Source: Gordonia sp. X0973
GTDB lineage: Bacteria; Actinomycetota; Actinomycetes; Mycobacteriales; Mycobacteriaceae
DNA: 64,000 nucleotides
Assembly: GCF_013348785.1 (NCBI RefSeq)
Contig: NZ_CP054691.1
Coordinates: 496,001-560,000 of the forward strand
Reading direction: 5' to 3'
This document shows positions 50,453 to 59,132 of the stretch, in pieces (position 1 is the first letter of the stretch; every line of letters starts with the position of its first letter). The notes under the pieces were generated by a model that worked only from the letters and a program-made list of their open reading frames with translations, ran no database searches and was not told the DNA's origin. A program made the position numbers and the translations under genes.

Positions 50453-51706
50453 GTGCGCGTACTCGTCATCGGCTCGGGCGGCCGGGAACACGCCCTCCTC
50501 CTCGGATTGGCGGCCGACCCGTCGGTCACCGACCTCTTCGCCGCACCCGGCAACGCCGGGACGGAGGGGATCGCGACGAACCGCTCGGTCGACGTCGCGT
50601 CCGCCGACGCGGTGGTCGCCCTGGCCAAAGAACTCGCCGCCGACCTGGTGGTCATCGGGCCCGAGGTGCCGCTGGTCCTCGGGGTCGCCGACGCGCTGCG
50701 CGCGGCCGGCATCGCCGTCTTCGGCCCGAACAAGGCCGCCGCGCAGATCGAGGGCTCGAAGGCCTTCGCCAAGGACGTGATGGCAGCGGCCGGGGTACGG
50801 ACCGCGCACGCCGAGGTCGTCGACAGCCCGGCCGATCTCGACGCCGCGCTCGACCGCTTCGGTCCGACCTGGGTCGTCAAGGACGACGGATTGGCCGCGG
50901 GCAAGGGTGTCGTCGTGACCACCGATCGGGCCAAAGCCCGCGATCACGCCGTCGAATGCCTCGAATCGGGTCACCCGGTGCTGCTGGAGTCATTCCTCGA
51001 CGGGCCGGAGGTCTCGTTGTTCTGCCTGGTCGACGGGCAGACGGTGGTCCCGCTGATCCCGGCGCAGGACCACAAACGCGTGGGCAACGGCGACACCGGG
51101 CCCAACACCGGCGGTATGGGCGCCTACACCCCGCTGCCGTGGCTGCCCGACGAGACGGTCACCCAGATCGTCGACGAGATCGTCAAACCCGTTGCCGCCG
51201 AACTCGTCTCGCGCGGGACTCCGTTCAACGGGCTGCTGTACGCCGGGCTCGCCATCGGGGCCGACGGGCCGGCCGTCGTCGAGTTCAACGCCCGGTTCGG
51301 CGATCCGGAGACACAGGCCGTCCTCGCGCTGCTCCGCTCCCCGCTCGGGCAGGCGCTGCACGCGACGGCCACCGGGACGCTCGCCGAGCTGCCGCCGCTG
51401 CAGTGGGACGACGGCGCCGCGGTCGTCGTCGTGCTGGCCGCCGAGAACTACCCGGGCACGCCGCGCATCGGCGACGTCGTCGTCGGGGCCGACGGGGAGG
51501 GCGTCCGTCACGCGGGCACGGCCCGTGACGCCGACGGCAAGACGGTGTCGGCGGGCGGACGGGTCCTGGCCGTCGTCGGGACCGGCGCCGACCTCGCCGC
51601 CGCGCGGGAGCAGGCCTACGCGCGCCTCGCCGAGATCAAGCTGCCCGGCTCGCATTTCCGCAACGACATCGGATTGGCCGCACTCGAGGGACGCATCAGC
51701 GTCTAG
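50453..51706 (+). CDS. purD: Phosphoribosylamine-glycine ligase
   Basis: A 417-residue ATP-grasp enzyme, step 2 of purine synthesis. It starts [16 protein letters not shown], the usual PurD N-terminus. [15 protein letters not shown] is the ATP-grasp lysine region, [20 protein letters not shown] the glycine-rich loop and [11 protein letters not shown] the metal-binding end. GTG 50453 is supported by the -10 hexamer 6 nt upstream and by family length. purB and purC lie 8-11 kb downstream. Confidence 0.96.
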   Translation: MRVLVIGSGGREHALLLGLAADPSVTDLFAAPGNAGTEGIATNRSVDVASADAVVALAKELAADLVVIGPEVPLVLGVADALRAAGIAVFGPNKAAAQIEGSKAFAKDVMAAAGVRTAHAEVVDSPADLDAALDRFGPTWVVKDDGLAAGKGVVVTTDRAKARDHAVECLESGHPVLLESFLDGPEVSLFCLVDGQTVVPLIPAQDHKRVGNGDTGPNTGGMGAYTPLPWLPDETVTQIVDEIVKPVAAELVSRGTPFNGLLYAGLAIGADGPAVVEFNARFGDPETQAVLALLRSPLGQALHATATGTLAELPPLQWDDGAAVVVVLAAENYPGTPRIGDVVVGADGEGVRHAGTARDADGKTVSAGGRVLAVVGTGADLAAAREQAYARLAEIKLPGSHFRNDIGLAALEGRISV

Positions 51707-51723
51707 TCTCGCCGCCTCCTTCG

Positions 51724-53574
51724 TCAGTAGGGCGGGTCGCCGTCGGTTTCGCGGGGGTGTTCGCGTCGGCGTCGGGTTTCACGGTCGGCGGCGATTTTCT
51801 CCTCGGCGAGGCGTTGTTGGCGATTGGCCTCGCGTTCGGCTCGTCGGCGGGCGTGCTTGGCTTTGGTGCGGTCTCGGGGTTTGGGGTCATCGGGTGCCGG
51901 CGACGTCGGAGCGGCGGGCTTCGGGGCGTGCCATGTGATGGTGTCGAGGCTGGGGAATAGCGCGGAATTGGTTTCCGTGGGCCCTGGGAATCGAATTCCT
52001 TCGGGGGAGACGACCTGGGAGAGTAGGCGGCCGGTGCTGTCGCGGTATTGGTCGTCGACCCAGCCGCTGCCGAATGTTTTGAGGTTGTGGTGCATGCGGC
52101 ACTTGGTGGCCAGTCCGTCTGGGGTGGTTTGACCGCCGGCGGCGGGGTCGTCGTGGTCGTATTCGGCGACGTGGTCGATATCGCACTGCCATGCGGGCTT
52201 GTCGCAGCCGGGTATCGTGCAGTATCCGTCGCGGGTGCGCACGAAGGTAGCCAGCGCCGTCGATGGGCGGTACGGATCCGACGGCAGGTGCGTCGGTAGG
52301 GACGTCTCATCGAGGTCGTTGCCGCTGCTATCTCCGCTGTTGCCCCGAGTGGTGATTCCACTGTCGTCGTTGTTGTCGTTGCCGACGGTGATTCCACTGT
52401 TGTCGTTGCTATCGGCCGGGTTGAGGGGGCGGAGGCGGACGTCGTCGCGGGTGAGTAGGTCGCGCAGGTGTGCGGCGGAGATGACGCCGTGTCCGTCCAT
52501 GAACGCGGGTTCGTCGTCGCGACCGTCGACGGTGGCCCGGTCGGCGATCACGTGCACGAGCACCCGGCCCTTGGCCACTTCCTGATCTCGGTGGTCGGCG
52601 ATCCATTGCGCCAACGCGCCGGGTTCGGGGATGTCGGATGCGCAGTCGTCGGTGCCGCAGTCGCATTCGAAGCGCAATCCGCTGAGCAGTGAGAACAGCG
52701 CATCGCAGCGTCGGGCCGATTCGCTGCGCGGATCCTTCTTGCAGACTTTTCCGGCGAGGAGGAACACGTTGCGCAGCGCGATGTTGGCGTCTTGAGCGGT
52801 CATCGTCGCACCGAGGGTGGCCATGCCGTCGGCATCGGGCAGGACCCACACCGACCGGGAGGCCTTGGCCTTCTCGTGGCGACGACGGACTGCGTCGGGG
52901 TCGTGCCGGGAGATGATGCGGTCGATGAGGTCGATCAACCGCTTGTTGGACCAGGTGCCGGTGCGGGAGCGCAGTCGGGCGGCGACATCGAGGTCGATCG
53001 TCTTCGACCAGTCCTGGCCGTCGATCAATTCGGTTCGGGACACCGCTAACCGGAATTGGCGGGGGCTGATGATGCCGTCGCGCAGGCAAAGCCCGATGGA
53101 CGGGATGCGGTCGCGCATCGCGATCGCCTCGGCCAGCCACCTATCGCCCTGACTTTGACTGATGCCGCGGCTCATGGCGATCCGGGCAGCGGCTTGGGTT
53201 TCAAGATCGAGCATCCGGACCCCGCGCGCCGAGGCCTCCGGTCTACCGGTGGCGACCAACCCCGAATGCATGGCCCCGATCTCGCGATACTCGATCCAGG
53301 CCAGCATCGCGTTGGCCTTGCCGGTGTGCGCGAGAACATCGACGGTCCACTCCGGATCGCCCAGCGCCAGCGACGCCGCCGCCCCGACCGCCTGGGCGCG
53401 CCGACACCAGAACGCCTCGTCATCCCAAGCATCGGGTTCGTCCCACGGTGCGGGGTGATCCCAGATGGCGCCGTGGCAGTTGTCTGATTCGGTATCGAGC
53501 CCGCCGTTGTCCCCACCCGACGGGATATCGCCGACGGATGCCCCGTCATCCGCTGCCGCCGTCTCGGTCTCCAT
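51724..53574 (-). CDS. DUF222/HNH endonuclease-domain protein (13E12 family)
   Basis: A 616-residue protein of the actinobacterial 13E12 repeat family. A DUF222 helical domain fills about 55-380. An Asn/Asp/Ser/Gly-rich linker at about 387-424 is partly encoded by a 36-nt imperfect duplication (GGTGATTCCACTGT at 52351 and 52387 on the plus strand). The HNH domain (about 444-502) has CTIPGC, CDIDHVAEYDHDD and CRMHHN, so zinc and catalytic residues are present. A charged Arg/Glu-rich tail follows. The family occurs in many copies per genome and is thought to be mobile or mobile-derived. ATG 53574 is 6 nt after TATAGT. Confidence 0.9.
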   Translation of the reverse strand: METETAAADDGASVGDIPSGGDNGGLDTESDNCHGAIWDHPAPWDEPDAWDDEAFWCRRAQAVGAAASLALGDPEWTVDVLAHTGKANAMLAWIEYREIGAMHSGLVATGRPEASARGVRMLDLETQAAARIAMSRGISQSQGDRWLAEAIAMRDRIPSIGLCLRDGIISPRQFRLAVSRTELIDGQDWSKTIDLDVAARLRSRTGTWSNKRLIDLIDRIISRHDPDAVRRRHEKAKASRSVWVLPDADGMATLGATMTAQDANIALRNVFLLAGKVCKKDPRSESARRCDALFSLLSGLRFECDCGTDDCASDIPEPGALAQWIADHRDQEVAKGRVLVHVIADRATVDGRDDEPAFMDGHGVISAAHLRDLLTRDDVRLRPLNPADSNDNSGITVGNDNNDDSGITTRGNSGDSSGNDLDETSLPTHLPSDPYRPSTALATFVRTRDGYCTIPGCDKPAWQCDIDHVAEYDHDDPAAGGQTTPDGLATKCRMHHNLKTFGSGWVDDQYRDSTGRLLSQVVSPEGIRFPGPTETNSALFPSLDTITWHAPKPAAPTSPAPDDPKPRDRTKAKHARRRAEREANRQQRLAEEKIAADRETRRRREHPRETDGDPPY

Positions 53575-53580
53575 ACCTCG

Positions 53581-53609
53581 ACTATATGGGAACACACATT
53601 CGAATACAA
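53581..53609 (-). promoter_or_regulatory. Promoter of the DUF222/HNH gene (leaderless)
   Basis: On the minus strand TTGTAT (53609-53604), N17 and TATAGT (53586-53581) form a well-spaced promoter. Initiation would be at the A of ATG 53574, leaving no leader. Confidence 0.65.
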
Positions 53610-53728
53610 GGGCAAAAGTGCAGATCAGATACTGTTGTGACACCGGCTCACTGGTGAATACCACTGCTGTCGTTGGGCCCGCCCGCCCCCGCCGGCGGGT
53701 CTGCGAGCCCACGACTCTCTTGTGCTAG

Positions 53729-53771
53729 TTGATTGACACAATACCGCGGCTCGTGTCAGGATGTATCAACT
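53729..53771. promoter_or_regulatory. Inverted repeats upstream of the membrane protein-gntR unit
   Basis: TGACAC (53735-53740), N13, GTGTCA (53754-53759), with GTTGAT (53729) and ATCAAC (53766) outside. TTGACA at 53734 looks like a -35, but no -10 lies 16-18 bp further. A likely GntR operator overlapping the promoter. Confidence 0.5.
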
Positions 53772-53793
53772 CAATGGTACAAGCGGAGGAACA

Positions 53794-54708
53794 ATGAATC
53801 TACTGGTACTCGCACTCACGGCGCTGGTCATCGGCTCGGTGGTGGTCCGGGGGTCGTCGCGACCCGGGCAGGCCCCGGACTCGCCTTCTTACCTCGCCTA
53901 TCGGAATCACCTTCGACGCAACATGTTGATCGCCGCGGGGTTGACGGTTGGTGCGGTGATACTCACGATCATCGATCAAGCCGGCGCAACCAGCACTGGC
54001 GATAGCCTGCTCAACCTGCCCGACGTCGTCGACAGAATTCTGGTCGCGCTGATTGTGCCGGGGGCCTATTTGTTGCCGCTCGCCGCACTGTGCTTGACGG
54101 AGTACACGACCCGTCCGCCGGATCGTCGGGTCGCCACCCTCACCGCCCGGACCGCCCGGTCGTTTGCTCCCATGTGGCTGTTCGTCCTGGCCGGGGTACT
54201 GACCGTCGTCGGGCTCGCCGGTCCGCTCCTCCTGCTGTCGCCGCAGATCAGGACCGCACGCGAATTCCGGGCACCGCGCATCGACGTTTCCTATGGGGGT
54301 GCGGCCGACCTCTGGATGTATGCCGGAATCATGCTGGTGGCCGCCTTGCTGACAGTGGCGACCATTCGGCAGGCAGTCCGTCGCGGCGATCTCGACCCCG
54401 ACTCGGCCAGCGACAAGTGGTCGCGCAGCGGCGTCATCACTCGCGCGCTGTGCTTGCTAGTCGTCGCCGGGATCGTCGTGGTGTCGGGCGTCGCCGACGA
54501 ACTCAGCACCGCGGCGTGGGCCTATGGCAGCTACCTCGACGGCGGCGGTGCGGCGATCGACGGATACAACTGGCTCGTGAACGTACCGGTCAAGACGATA
54601 GCCAACTGGGCGGCCTTTGGTGCCATCCCAGCTGTCTTCGTGGCGTTGTTGCTGTTCGCCTTTCCGCCCCGGCCGAAAGTCGGATCGCCCGTCGGCGCAT
54701 CGGCATGA
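53794..54708 (+). CDS. Multi-pass membrane protein of unknown function paired with a GntR regulator
   Basis: A 304-residue protein with about seven hydrophobic helices (near 3-19, 41-62, 80-103, 125-146, 176-195, 224-245 and 272-295). No transporter or enzyme motif is recognised. It has an excellent site, GGAGGA, 5 nt before ATG, unlike the leaderless genes around it. It overlaps the gntR start by ATGA, so the regulator probably controls this membrane protein and itself. Confidence 0.78.
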   Translation: MNLLVLALTALVIGSVVVRGSSRPGQAPDSPSYLAYRNHLRRNMLIAAGLTVGAVILTIIDQAGATSTGDSLLNLPDVVDRILVALIVPGAYLLPLAALCLTEYTTRPPDRRVATLTARTARSFAPMWLFVLAGVLTVVGLAGPLLLLSPQIRTAREFRAPRIDVSYGGAADLWMYAGIMLVAALLTVATIRQAVRRGDLDPDSASDKWSRSGVITRALCLLVVAGIVVVSGVADELSTAAWAYGSYLDGGGAAIDGYNWLVNVPVKTIANWAAFGAIPAVFVALLLFAFPPRPKVGSPVGASA

Positions 54709-55109
54709 GCCCGGCGATTGCCGACGATCCGCGCATCAGCGTCGACCCCACCGATCCGACGCCGGCATTCGAGCAGATTCGACGGCAGATCGTCGGACAC
54801 ATCGCGGCCGGACGCCTGCCAATCGGCGCGAGGCTACCACCGCTGCGTCAACTGGCCAGGGACCTGGGCATCGCGGTGGGCACGGCGGCGCACGCGTACC
54901 GATTGCTCGAGCAAGCCGGAGTCATCACGACGCGGCGGGGAGCCGGAACGCGAGTTACCGCGGTGCCCGACTGCACCGACACGCCGTCGAGCGAGCTGGC
55001 GCAGAGCGTTCGCCGGCTTGCCGATGACTACCTCGCGGCGGCCGCGGCGATCGGCGCGACGTCGGCGCAAGCGCTCGACGCGGTGATTAGGGCAGCGCAA
55101 ACGGAATGA
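54705..55109 (+). CDS. GntR-family regulator, YtrA subfamily
   Basis: A 134-residue regulator. The winged helix (about 15-85) has AFEQIRRQIVGHIAAGRLPI and LPPLRQLARDLGIAVGTAAHAY. The short helical C-terminus of about 45 residues without an effector domain is the YtrA type, usually found beside the membrane or ABC genes it controls. It starts with ATG overlapping the membrane-protein stop (ATGA). Confidence 0.88.
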   Translation: MSPAIADDPRISVDPTDPTPAFEQIRRQIVGHIAAGRLPIGARLPPLRQLARDLGIAVGTAAHAYRLLEQAGVITTRRGAGTRVTAVPDCTDTPSSELAQSVRRLADDYLAAAAAIGATSAQALDAVIRAAQTE

Positions 55110-55167
55110 ATCGTGATGCGGCTCCAGAAGTCGCACCCGGTGCCGTGAGTGCGCTCGATCGAGATGG

Positions 55168-56139
55168 CTACTGCCGCGCGAGGTTACGGCCCAGGAACAT
55201 CACGTGGTCGGGCAGCACGCTGTGCCAATACCGGTTGGTGTGCCCGCCTGGGGCCGAGCCGAAGGCCGCCGGCGGGTGCAGATCGGCGGCCCACTGGCGG
55301 GTGTAGGTGAAGAACTGGTCGCTGGAGCCGATGGTGATCAGCACCGGAATCTTGGCGAAGGCCTTCTGCTGGCCGAACAGTGAATTCGCCTGGTAGTCCT
55401 CGAAAGAGTCGAAGGCGCGCGGCGGGAACATCTGCGGATTCGCCCACAGCGCGGGGGAGCTCACCGAGACCGCCGCGACGCGGGGGGCACCGACCAGCGA
55501 CGCCAGCCGCAGGGCGCCGTAGCCGCCCATCGACCAGCCGTAGAAGCCGATCCGCTCGGTCGACAGGTCGAGCTTCGGGTCGTCGGCGAGCATGGGGAGG
55601 AATTCGTCGAGAACCATCGCACCGGCGTCGGCGCCGTTGGAGCGCTTGTGCCAATAGTTCGTGGAACCGTCGACGGCGGCCAGCGCGAACGGCGGGTTCC
55701 CCTCGTCGACGTAGGCCTGCAACACGTTCTGCATCTGCAGCTTGCGGCCGAAGATCGTGCGCTCGTTGGTGTTGAGCGCATGGGTGACGACGACGACGGG
55801 CAGCTTGCCGGTGACGCCGCTGGGCCGGGCCACGGCCCATTTGGTGGGGCGGCCGAGCATCTTGTTCGAGATGAAGGTGCCGGTGATGAGCGGTGGGCCG
55901 GGAACGGGCCGGTTGTCCTGCTTCTCGGTGGGCAGGACGTCGTCGGCCTGGGCCTGCTCGTTCTCCTCTTCCTCGTTGACCGTCGGTTTGGTCGCCTCCG
56001 ACGGGGAGCAGGCGGTGATGCCGGCGAGCGCGGCCGCGCCGAGTCCGGCGATCAGGGCGGAGCGTCGCGAGAGCAGACCGGAGCCGTGTTCGGCGGCGGT
56101 CGAATCCGACGGTTCGGGGGAGGGGGGCGTTGCAGTCAT
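55168..56139 (-). CDS. Esterase family lipoprotein (Rv0774c-like)
   Basis: A 323-residue exported esterase. The N-terminus has twin Arg (LSRRSALIAGLGAAALAGIT) and a lipobox-type ITAC, so it is probably a lipoprotein possibly using Tat. An acidic linker (EEEENEQAQAD) precedes the esterase-D/antigen-85-like hydrolase. The nucleophile elbow is GWSMGG, SSDQFF the likely acid region and PGGHTNRYW the catalytic His. ATG 56139 is chosen because the signal follows at the right distance. It may act on envelope lipids (inference). Confidence 0.87.
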   Translation of the reverse strand: MTATPPSPEPSDSTAAEHGSGLLSRRSALIAGLGAAALAGITACSPSEATKPTVNEEEENEQAQADDVLPTEKQDNRPVPGPPLITGTFISNKMLGRPTKWAVARPSGVTGKLPVVVVTHALNTNERTIFGRKLQMQNVLQAYVDEGNPPFALAAVDGSTNYWHKRSNGADAGAMVLDEFLPMLADDPKLDLSTERIGFYGWSMGGYGALRLASLVGAPRVAAVSVSSPALWANPQMFPPRAFDSFEDYQANSLFGQQKAFAKIPVLITIGSSDQFFTYTRQWAADLHPPAAFGSAPGGHTNRYWHSVLPDHVMFLGRNLARQ

Positions 56140-56273
56140 CGAGTGGAAATATACGTGTGGATGCTTAAGGACCGTTGAGCACTCGCCCACACGGGGTACC
56201 TCGACGCGAGACGGCCTCGTAAACTGTGATGCAGACCGCAATCCCACCGTGTCCAGGAAGTCAGGTTCGTCCC

Positions 56274-57905
56274 GTGTTGGCCAATCACATCGTCACCAAC
56301 CAGGTTCCCCCGCTCGAGGGCTACGACGTCGCGAACTATCCGGTGATGACCGAGTACCTCGACAGTGTCGGCGCGGCGGAAGCGCTGCCCGAACTACACG
56401 AACTGGGCCAGATGGCCGGCTCGGCGGAGTGGATTACCGTCGGCGACCTCGCCGAGGAGCATCCGCCGATCCTGGAGACCCACGACCGCTACGGCAACCG
56501 CATCGACCTGGTGCGCTACGACCCGTCCTATCACCGTCTGATGGACACCGCCGTCGCGCACGGGCTCGCCGGCCACCCGTGGTCGCGGTCGTCGGACCCG
56601 CATGCGCATCTGGCCCGTTCGGCCAAGTTCAGCGTGTGGGCGTCGGTCGACGCCGGGCACGGCTGCCCGATCTCGATGACCTACGCGGTCATCCCCGCCC
56701 TGCGCCACAACCCGGAGTTGGCCGCGCAGTACGAGGCGGGCCTGACGTCGCTGGTGTACCAGCCCGAGTTGAGCGTCCCGGCGCAGAAGGCGGGGCTCAT
56801 CGCGGGGATGTCGATGACCGAGAAGCAGGGCGGATCGGATGTGCGCGCCAACACCACGTCGGCCGTCGCGCAGCCCGACGGGACCTACCTGATCACCGGC
56901 CACAAGTGGTTCACCTCGGCGCCCAACTCCGACCTGCTGCTGGTCCTCGCGCAGACGCCGGAGGGGGTGTCCTGCTTCTTCGTGCCGCGCATCCTGCCCG
57001 ACGGGTCGCGTAACAACATCTTCCTGCAGCGGCTCAAGAACAAGCTCGGCAACCATTCGAACGCCAGCAGCGAGGTGGAGTACTACGACGCGGTCGGGTG
57101 GATGGTCGGCGAACCCGGTCGGGGCGTGCGCACCATCATCGAGATGGTCAACATGACCCGGCTCGACTGCGCCACCGCGTCGGCGGCCGTCATGCGCAAC
57201 GGCGCTACCGCCGCGGCGCACCACGCCGCCTACCGCAGCGCATTCGGCGCGAAGCTCGTCGACCAGCCGCTCATGCGCAACGTCTTGGCCGATCTGCACG
57301 TCGAGGCCGAGTCGGCGACGCTGACCTCGCTCTGGCTCGCCGACCTCACCGACCGGGCGATCACCGACGAGCGGGCCGCACAGCTGCGCCGCATCAGCCT
57401 GGCCGTCAGCAAGTACTTCATCTGCAAGCGGGCCCCGATGCATGCGGCCGAAGCGCTGGAATGCCTCGGCGGCAACGGCTACATCGAGGACTCGCGAATG
57501 CCGCGGCTCTTCCGGGAGTCGCCGCTCATGTCGATCTGGGAGGGGTCGGGCAACGTCGCCGCCCTCGACACGCTGCGCGCCATCGGCCGGGAGCCGCAGA
57601 CGCTGGCGGTCTTCTTCGACGAGCTGGGTGCCGCGAGCGGCGCCGACCGTGCCTACGACGACGCGCTCGCCGGGTTGAAGGACCAGTTCACTGATCCGGC
57701 GGGGATGGAGTACCGCGCGCGGCACATCGTCGGGCAGATGGCCACGATGCTCTCGGCGTCGCTGCTCATCCGGCACGGGCATCCGGCGGTTGCCGACGCC
57801 TACGTCGGCAGCCGTCTCGACGGGAGTTGGGGATCGGTCTACGGGACGCTGGGCGAGGGCGTCGACACCACCACCCTGATCGCTCGCGCCACCCCCAAGC
57901 TGTGA
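56274..57905 (+). CDS. aidB: AidB-like acyl-CoA dehydrogenase
   Basis: A 543-residue flavoprotein. MSMTEKQGGSDVRANTTSA is the AidB/isovaleryl-CoA dehydrogenase-like pattern, ECLGGNGYIEDSRMPRLFRE lies late in the dehydrogenase domain, and SIWEGSGNV follows. E. coli AidB, induced by alkylation, binds DNA and has weak dehydrogenase activity; the actinobacterial substrate is unknown. I chose GTG 56274 (VLANHIVTNQVPP); in-frame starts at 56226/56229 lie right after a TAAACT hexamer and could only be used from an earlier promoter. Confidence 0.87.
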   Translation: MLANHIVTNQVPPLEGYDVANYPVMTEYLDSVGAAEALPELHELGQMAGSAEWITVGDLAEEHPPILETHDRYGNRIDLVRYDPSYHRLMDTAVAHGLAGHPWSRSSDPHAHLARSAKFSVWASVDAGHGCPISMTYAVIPALRHNPELAAQYEAGLTSLVYQPELSVPAQKAGLIAGMSMTEKQGGSDVRANTTSAVAQPDGTYLITGHKWFTSAPNSDLLLVLAQTPEGVSCFFVPRILPDGSRNNIFLQRLKNKLGNHSNASSEVEYYDAVGWMVGEPGRGVRTIIEMVNMTRLDCATASAAVMRNGATAAAHHAAYRSAFGAKLVDQPLMRNVLADLHVEAESATLTSLWLADLTDRAITDERAAQLRRISLAVSKYFICKRAPMHAAEALECLGGNGYIEDSRMPRLFRESPLMSIWEGSGNVAALDTLRAIGREPQTLAVFFDELGAASGADRAYDDALAGLKDQFTDPAGMEYRARHIVGQMATMLSASLLIRHGHPAVADAYVGSRLDGSWGSVYGTLGEGVDTTTLIARATPKL

Positions 57906-57909
57906 CGAG

Positions 57910-57928
57910 GTGCGTTAGCCTTACCCGC
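57910..57928. promoter_or_regulatory. Possible DtxR/IdeR-type iron box upstream of a small secreted protein
   Basis: GTGCGTTAGCCTTACCCGC matches 12 of 19 positions of the DtxR consensus TTAGGTTAGCCTAACCTAA, with the core GTTAGCCT exact. The core also contains a TAGCCT hexamer that could be the -10 for the gene at 57959. Confidence 0.3.
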
Positions 57929-57958
57929 GGGTCAGGAGCACGAAGGAAAGGGTCTCCA

Positions 57959-58369
57959 GTGCGAACCAACAGATTGACGACGAGGATCGCGGCGGGAGCC
58001 GCGACCGTGTTTCTCGCGGGCGGCCTCAGCGCCGTCGGCGCATCCGGTGCTGCCGCGGTGCCATCGGGTCGGGTCGACGCCGGCGTCGGCTTCTCGTCGA
58101 ACGCCTACGGCACCGGCTGCAGCTACTCGATGACGGTGCCGGTGAATGCTTCGGGCAAGGTCACCTTCTGGGAGAAGAAGCCGGGCATCAGCCCGCCGAT
58201 CTACATCGACTCGGCACGCGCGGTCGGCGGCACGGCCGCGGTCACCTGGGTTCCGTCACGCGAGGGCTACCGACAGCTCTACGCCGTGCAGGGCGGCAAG
58301 CGCTCCAACTACACGACCGTCCTCGTCCACCGGGGCTACGGCACCCTGGGGTTCTGCTTCGCGCTGTAG
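57959..58369 (+). CDS. Small secreted protein of unknown function
   Basis: A 136-residue protein with a signal peptide (about 1-32, ending GAAAVPSG). The mature domain of about 100 residues is rich in beta-prone residues (KVTFWEKKPGISPPIYID) with two Cys (YGTGCSYS and GFCFAL) likely joined by a disulfide. It suggests an Ig-like exported domain, but no family is recognised. GAAGGAAAGG precedes the GTG by about 8 nt. It lies 53 bp after aidB. Confidence 0.72.
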   Translation: MRTNRLTTRIAAGAATVFLAGGLSAVGASGAAAVPSGRVDAGVGFSSNAYGTGCSYSMTVPVNASGKVTFWEKKPGISPPIYIDSARAVGGTAAVTWVPSREGYRQLYAVQGGKRSNYTTVLVHRGYGTLGFCFAL

Positions 58370-58390
58370 CGCCCAGACGGCTCGGTAGCG

Positions 58391-58415
58391 CCGGGCCAGC
58401 GGCCTAGCGGCCCGG
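58391..58415. other. GC-rich hairpin after the small secreted protein gene
   Basis: CCGGGCC (58391-58397) and GGCCCGG (58409-58415) form a 7-bp stem with an 11-nt loop. No T-tract follows, so it is at best a weak terminator. Confidence 0.3.
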
Positions 58416-58483
58416 TCGGGTCCGCCCGGCGGATGCCGCCAAACCCATGCCGACGTGGGCATCGCTTTGGCACGATGTTCCGC

Positions 58484-59122
58484 ATGGCTGCCGCGACCCC
58501 CAAAGGATTGGCACGCCGCCAACTCCTCGCGGAAGCGGCCGGCGCGCTGCTCATGGCGCACGGTCACGAGGCCGTCCGGCACCGCGCGGTCGCGGAACGG
58601 GCCGGGCTGCCGCTGGCCTCGACGACCTACTACTTCAACTCCCTCGACGAATTGCTGGCGGCCGCGGTGGAGTACACCTGCGAGGTCGACGCCCGGGAGA
58701 TGGACGACCGGTGCGCGGCGCTGTCCGAGCAATCCCGCGGCGCCCGGGCCACCGCCGCCGCGCTGGCCGAGGTGTTCGTCGGCGACGGCTCGTCGTCGCG
58801 CCTGGCGACGCGCTACGAGTTGTTCGTTCTCGCCGCGCGCCACCCGGAGTTGGCCGCGATGGTGACGCAACGACAGGGCCGCGTGGAACAGATCGCCGCG
58901 CAGGTCCTGGCGAAATCGCAGCGCCGCAGCGCCCCCGAAGAAGTGCACAAACTCATCGCCTTCGAGCACGGCGCCCTGCTCGAATCCATCTCCGCGTCCA
59001 CGGGTCACCGACCCGATCCCGTCGGCATCGTGACCGACGCGCTCGCCGACGTCGTCGACGTGCTGGCCCCCGCGGTCGCGGTGACGGCCGGGGCGGCGGG
59101 GGCCTCCGCGCACGCCGACTAA
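58484..59122 (+). CDS. TetR-family transcriptional regulator (Rv0775-like)
   Basis: A 212-residue regulator. The N-terminal helix-turn-helix (about 8-55) has ARRQLLAEAAGALLMAHGHE and VAERAGLPLASTTYYFNSLD. The remainder is a helical ligand-binding domain. The ligand and targets are unknown. It lies 10 bp before purB, as Rv0775 precedes Rv0777, but purB has its own leaderless promoter. Confidence 0.88.
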   Translation: MAAATPKGLARRQLLAEAAGALLMAHGHEAVRHRAVAERAGLPLASTTYYFNSLDELLAAAVEYTCEVDAREMDDRCAALSEQSRGARATAAALAEVFVGDGSSSRLATRYELFVLAARHPELAAMVTQRQGRVEQIAAQVLAKSQRRSAPEEVHKLIAFEHGALLESISASTGHRPDPVGIVTDALADVVDVLAPAVAVTAGAAGASAHAD

Positions 59123-59132
59123 ACTGTCCGAC

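Noticed and set aside
53734..53739. Perfect TTGACA as a complete consensus promoter for the membrane-protein gene
   Set aside because: No -10 sequence lies 16-18 bp downstream; the hexamer is kept only as part of the inverted-repeat region.
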